From: Cyanobacteria bacterium UBA11153
GTDB taxonomy: Bacteria > Cyanobacteriota > Cyanobacteriia > Cyanobacteriales > Coleofasciculaceae
Direction of reading: 5' to 3'
Assembly (NCBI GenBank): GCA_003511885.1
Contig: DOIX01000342.1
Coordinates: forward strand, 1-24,391
DNA length: 24,391 nt
The position numbers were made by a program, and so were the translations under genes. The notes under the pieces were generated by a model that worked only from the letters and a program-made list of their open reading frames with translations, searched no databases and was not told the origin of the DNA. Of the stretch, positions 23,151-24,391 are shown in pieces. Position 1 is the first letter of the stretch. Each line of letters begins with the position of its first letter.

Positions 23151-23723
23151 TCAAACAATACCAGGCTTTAACCAACCAAATAACTCCCCAACCGTAAGTT
23201 TAAAATTCTCCATAAACTCTGGAGTTGGCATTACCAAATCCGCCTCTGATAAAAATATAGGTTGTTTTCCAGCCGGATATGCGATCGCAGATTTTTCCGC
23301 CGGGTCCAGCAACCAACCCATCTCACAACCATGATTCAGACAATGGAGGATATTATTCGTTACTTTTGTCTGGCTTTGATCCGGAGATAAAATTTCAATT
23401 GCCCAGTCGGGATTAGCCGCGAAAACATTAGCAATATCTCCCTCTTCATCCAAAGGAATGTGATTCCAAGTAAAAACAGCAATATCTGGTACAATGGAAC
23501 GTCCACCAAAGGTACAACGTAATTCGGGAAGGGCTAAAGCAATTCTTTTTTTTTCTACAATCTTATTAATTACCGTAAAAAGTTCACCCCTAAGTAAACT
23601 ATGTTTTCCTTGTGGCATGGGTTTTTGGATAATTTGACCGTCGATATATTCGCTAGCAGGTTTAGTTTCTGGTAATTCTAAAAACTCTGCCAATGTTAAT
23701 GGTTTAGTAGGAGCTTGTACCAT
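23151..23723 (-). CDS. Uma2-family (DUF820) PD-(D/E)XK-fold protein
   Basis: This 190-residue protein is of ordinary Uma2 length. Motifs in order: LTLAEFLELPETKPASEYIDG (9-29, with conserved Glu25), GKHSLLRGELF, SIVPDIAVF (Pro79-Asp80), WAIEILSPDQSQTKV (107-121, Glu110, then Lys120), and the end LTVGELFGWL. These are the DUF820 core residues. The family is expanded in cyanobacterial genomes and its role is not established. The gene lies 22 bp upstream of hicB on the same strand and could be co-transcribed with the toxin-antitoxin pair. It lacks the coiled-coil tail of the Uma2 protein at 11905 and is not a close copy of it. Confidence 0.88.
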   Translation of the reverse strand: MVQAPTKPLTLAEFLELPETKPASEYIDGQIIQKPMPQGKHSLLRGELFTVINKIVEKKRIALALPELRCTFGGRSIVPDIAVFTWNHIPLDEEGDIANVFAANPDWAIEILSPDQSQTKVTNNILHCLNHGCEMGWLLDPAEKSAIAYPAGKQPIFLSEADLVMPTPEFMENFKLTVGELFGWLKPGIV

Positions 23724-23837
23724 ATCTTTAAACTTTAACCTATACTAATATAGTAATTGCCTTGGCAGTTAAAACATTCTAAATTACTGAAATCCTTGAT
23801 TTTGATTTTATAGTTTTGTTTCCTAGCCTCTGGCTAT

Positions 23838-23876
23838 AAACTAAAAAACAATAACCAACAACCAACAACCAAAAAC
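23838..23876. repeat. AACCAACAACCA low-complexity tract
   Basis: The tract ATAACCAACAACCAACAACCAAAAACTAATT is a reverse-sense relative of the TTGGTTGTTGG run after the NPCBM-like gene (8940-8969). It lies just past the 3' end of the last gene in the window. The gap 23724-23875 otherwise holds AT-rich DNA that must contain the Uma2 promoter. Confidence 0.5.
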
Positions 23877-24259
23877 TAATTAGACTCACCACCACGACGG
23901 CCTAACTCATAAACGCCGCCGCTGATACAAGCCATAATACCCATACTAATCGCCCAACTGCGCCCCAGGGTTAGTTCCACCCCATAGTTGCACAAGCCTC
24001 CGATCATTAAAAATGGCAGGATACTGAAAATGGAAGCATAGAAGGCATTTTGTGCTTCTCTGGCTTTGCGAGTACGTTCAAATTCCTCAACAGAGATGTA
24101 GAGGGATCTTTCCGCAAAGTTAAACCAGCGATTAAATTGCTCCATTACCCACTGATTTAACGTGGAAAAGCCTAAATACAGCGCCAGTGCCCACAATGAC
24201 GTACCCGCGATTGCGATCGCACTCACCTCGAATCTAAATGGCAAAAATTCACTCAGCAT
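23876..24259 (-). CDS. Small membrane protein, function unknown
   Basis: This 127-residue protein has three hydrophobic segments (about 11-31, 72-92 and 101-118). A polar, partly amphipathic linker between the first two (33-70) carries SVEEFERTRKAREAQNAFYA. The C-terminus is GGVYELGRRGGESN. I do not recognise the family; it looks like a normally composed cyanobacterial protein rather than a spurious frame. The ATG at 24257-24259 has only a weak purine-rich stretch upstream. It has no clear operon partner in the window; 132 bp remain before the end, in which I see nothing certain. Confidence 0.6.
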   Translation of the reverse strand: MLSEFLPFRFEVSAIAIAGTSLWALALYLGFSTLNQWVMEQFNRWFNFAERSLYISVEEFERTRKAREAQNAFYASIFSILPFLMIGGLCNYGVELTLGRSWAISMGIMACISGGVYELGRRGGESN

Positions 24260-24391
24260 CAGTTCTTTATCTTCTATCGCAAAACTTTAATAATTATTAA
24301 TGTAGCTTAACAAAAGCTGGAAATGCCTGACTCTGCCATTTTCTGGCTGACTGGGATCCTTATCTAGTAACTGTCAACTATCCACTGTCAA

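Overview
The window reads as a chromosomal segment of a cyanobacterium, probably a filamentous, repeat-rich one (the lineage is an inference). The evidence is a cyanobacterial NDH-1 subunit (NdhD), an AcnB-type aconitase, many GCGATCGC (HIP1-type) octamers, paired Uma2-family proteins, a pentapeptide-repeat NACHT protein, and dense short dispersed repeats such as GC-rich 'CCCCTCCCC...GGGGAGGGG' hairpins and 'TTTGCGCTCTTTGCGT' blocks. No tRNA, rRNA or CRISPR array was recognised.

Layout. Positions 1-373 hold the tail of an unknown reading frame and a probably broken small gene. ndhD (555-2261, minus) ends at a strong intrinsic terminator. A diverged Lgt paralogue (2722-3465) and a Tat-exported metallophosphoesterase (3791-4717) follow on the plus strand. 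A Septu-like ATPase/HNH pair (4791-6787) is next. Then come a secreted Excalibur-NUC nuclease (minus), a secreted NPCBM-like protein, dusA, and a MidA-like methyltransferase (minus) whose frame carries two repeat insertions. After an Uma2 protein with a coiled-coil tail, three minus-strand genes form a second defence-like block (13055-18099): a very large NACHT-pentapeptide STAND NTPase, an SMC/OLD-like ATPase, and a DUF3226/Toprim-like partner. acnB (18400-20997) is followed by a 120-bp tandem repeat. The last part has a DUF559 protein, a DOMON-like protein, an antitoxin-like protein, a complete hicBA module (hicA is only 58 codons with a GTG start), a second Uma2 protein and a small membrane protein.

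How it fits together. Housekeeping genes (ndhD, dusA, midA-like, acnB) are interleaved with accessory genes: two ATPase-nuclease pairs, a NACHT NTPase, HicBA, Uma2, DUF559 and a secreted nuclease. This looks like a defence-enriched neighbourhood. The best candidate for an undescribed system is the co-oriented NACHT-pentapeptide / ATPase / DUF3226 block. The split ATPase-Toprim pair resembles the logic of OLD/Gabija, PARIS and AbiL/RloAB systems, and the upstream NACHT protein could be an independent or cooperating sensor. The most unusual feature at DNA level is a pair of 75-bp inverted-repeat elements. One is intergenic. The other sits in frame inside the methyltransferase gene and is flanked by an 11-bp near-perfect direct repeat that looks like a target-site duplication.
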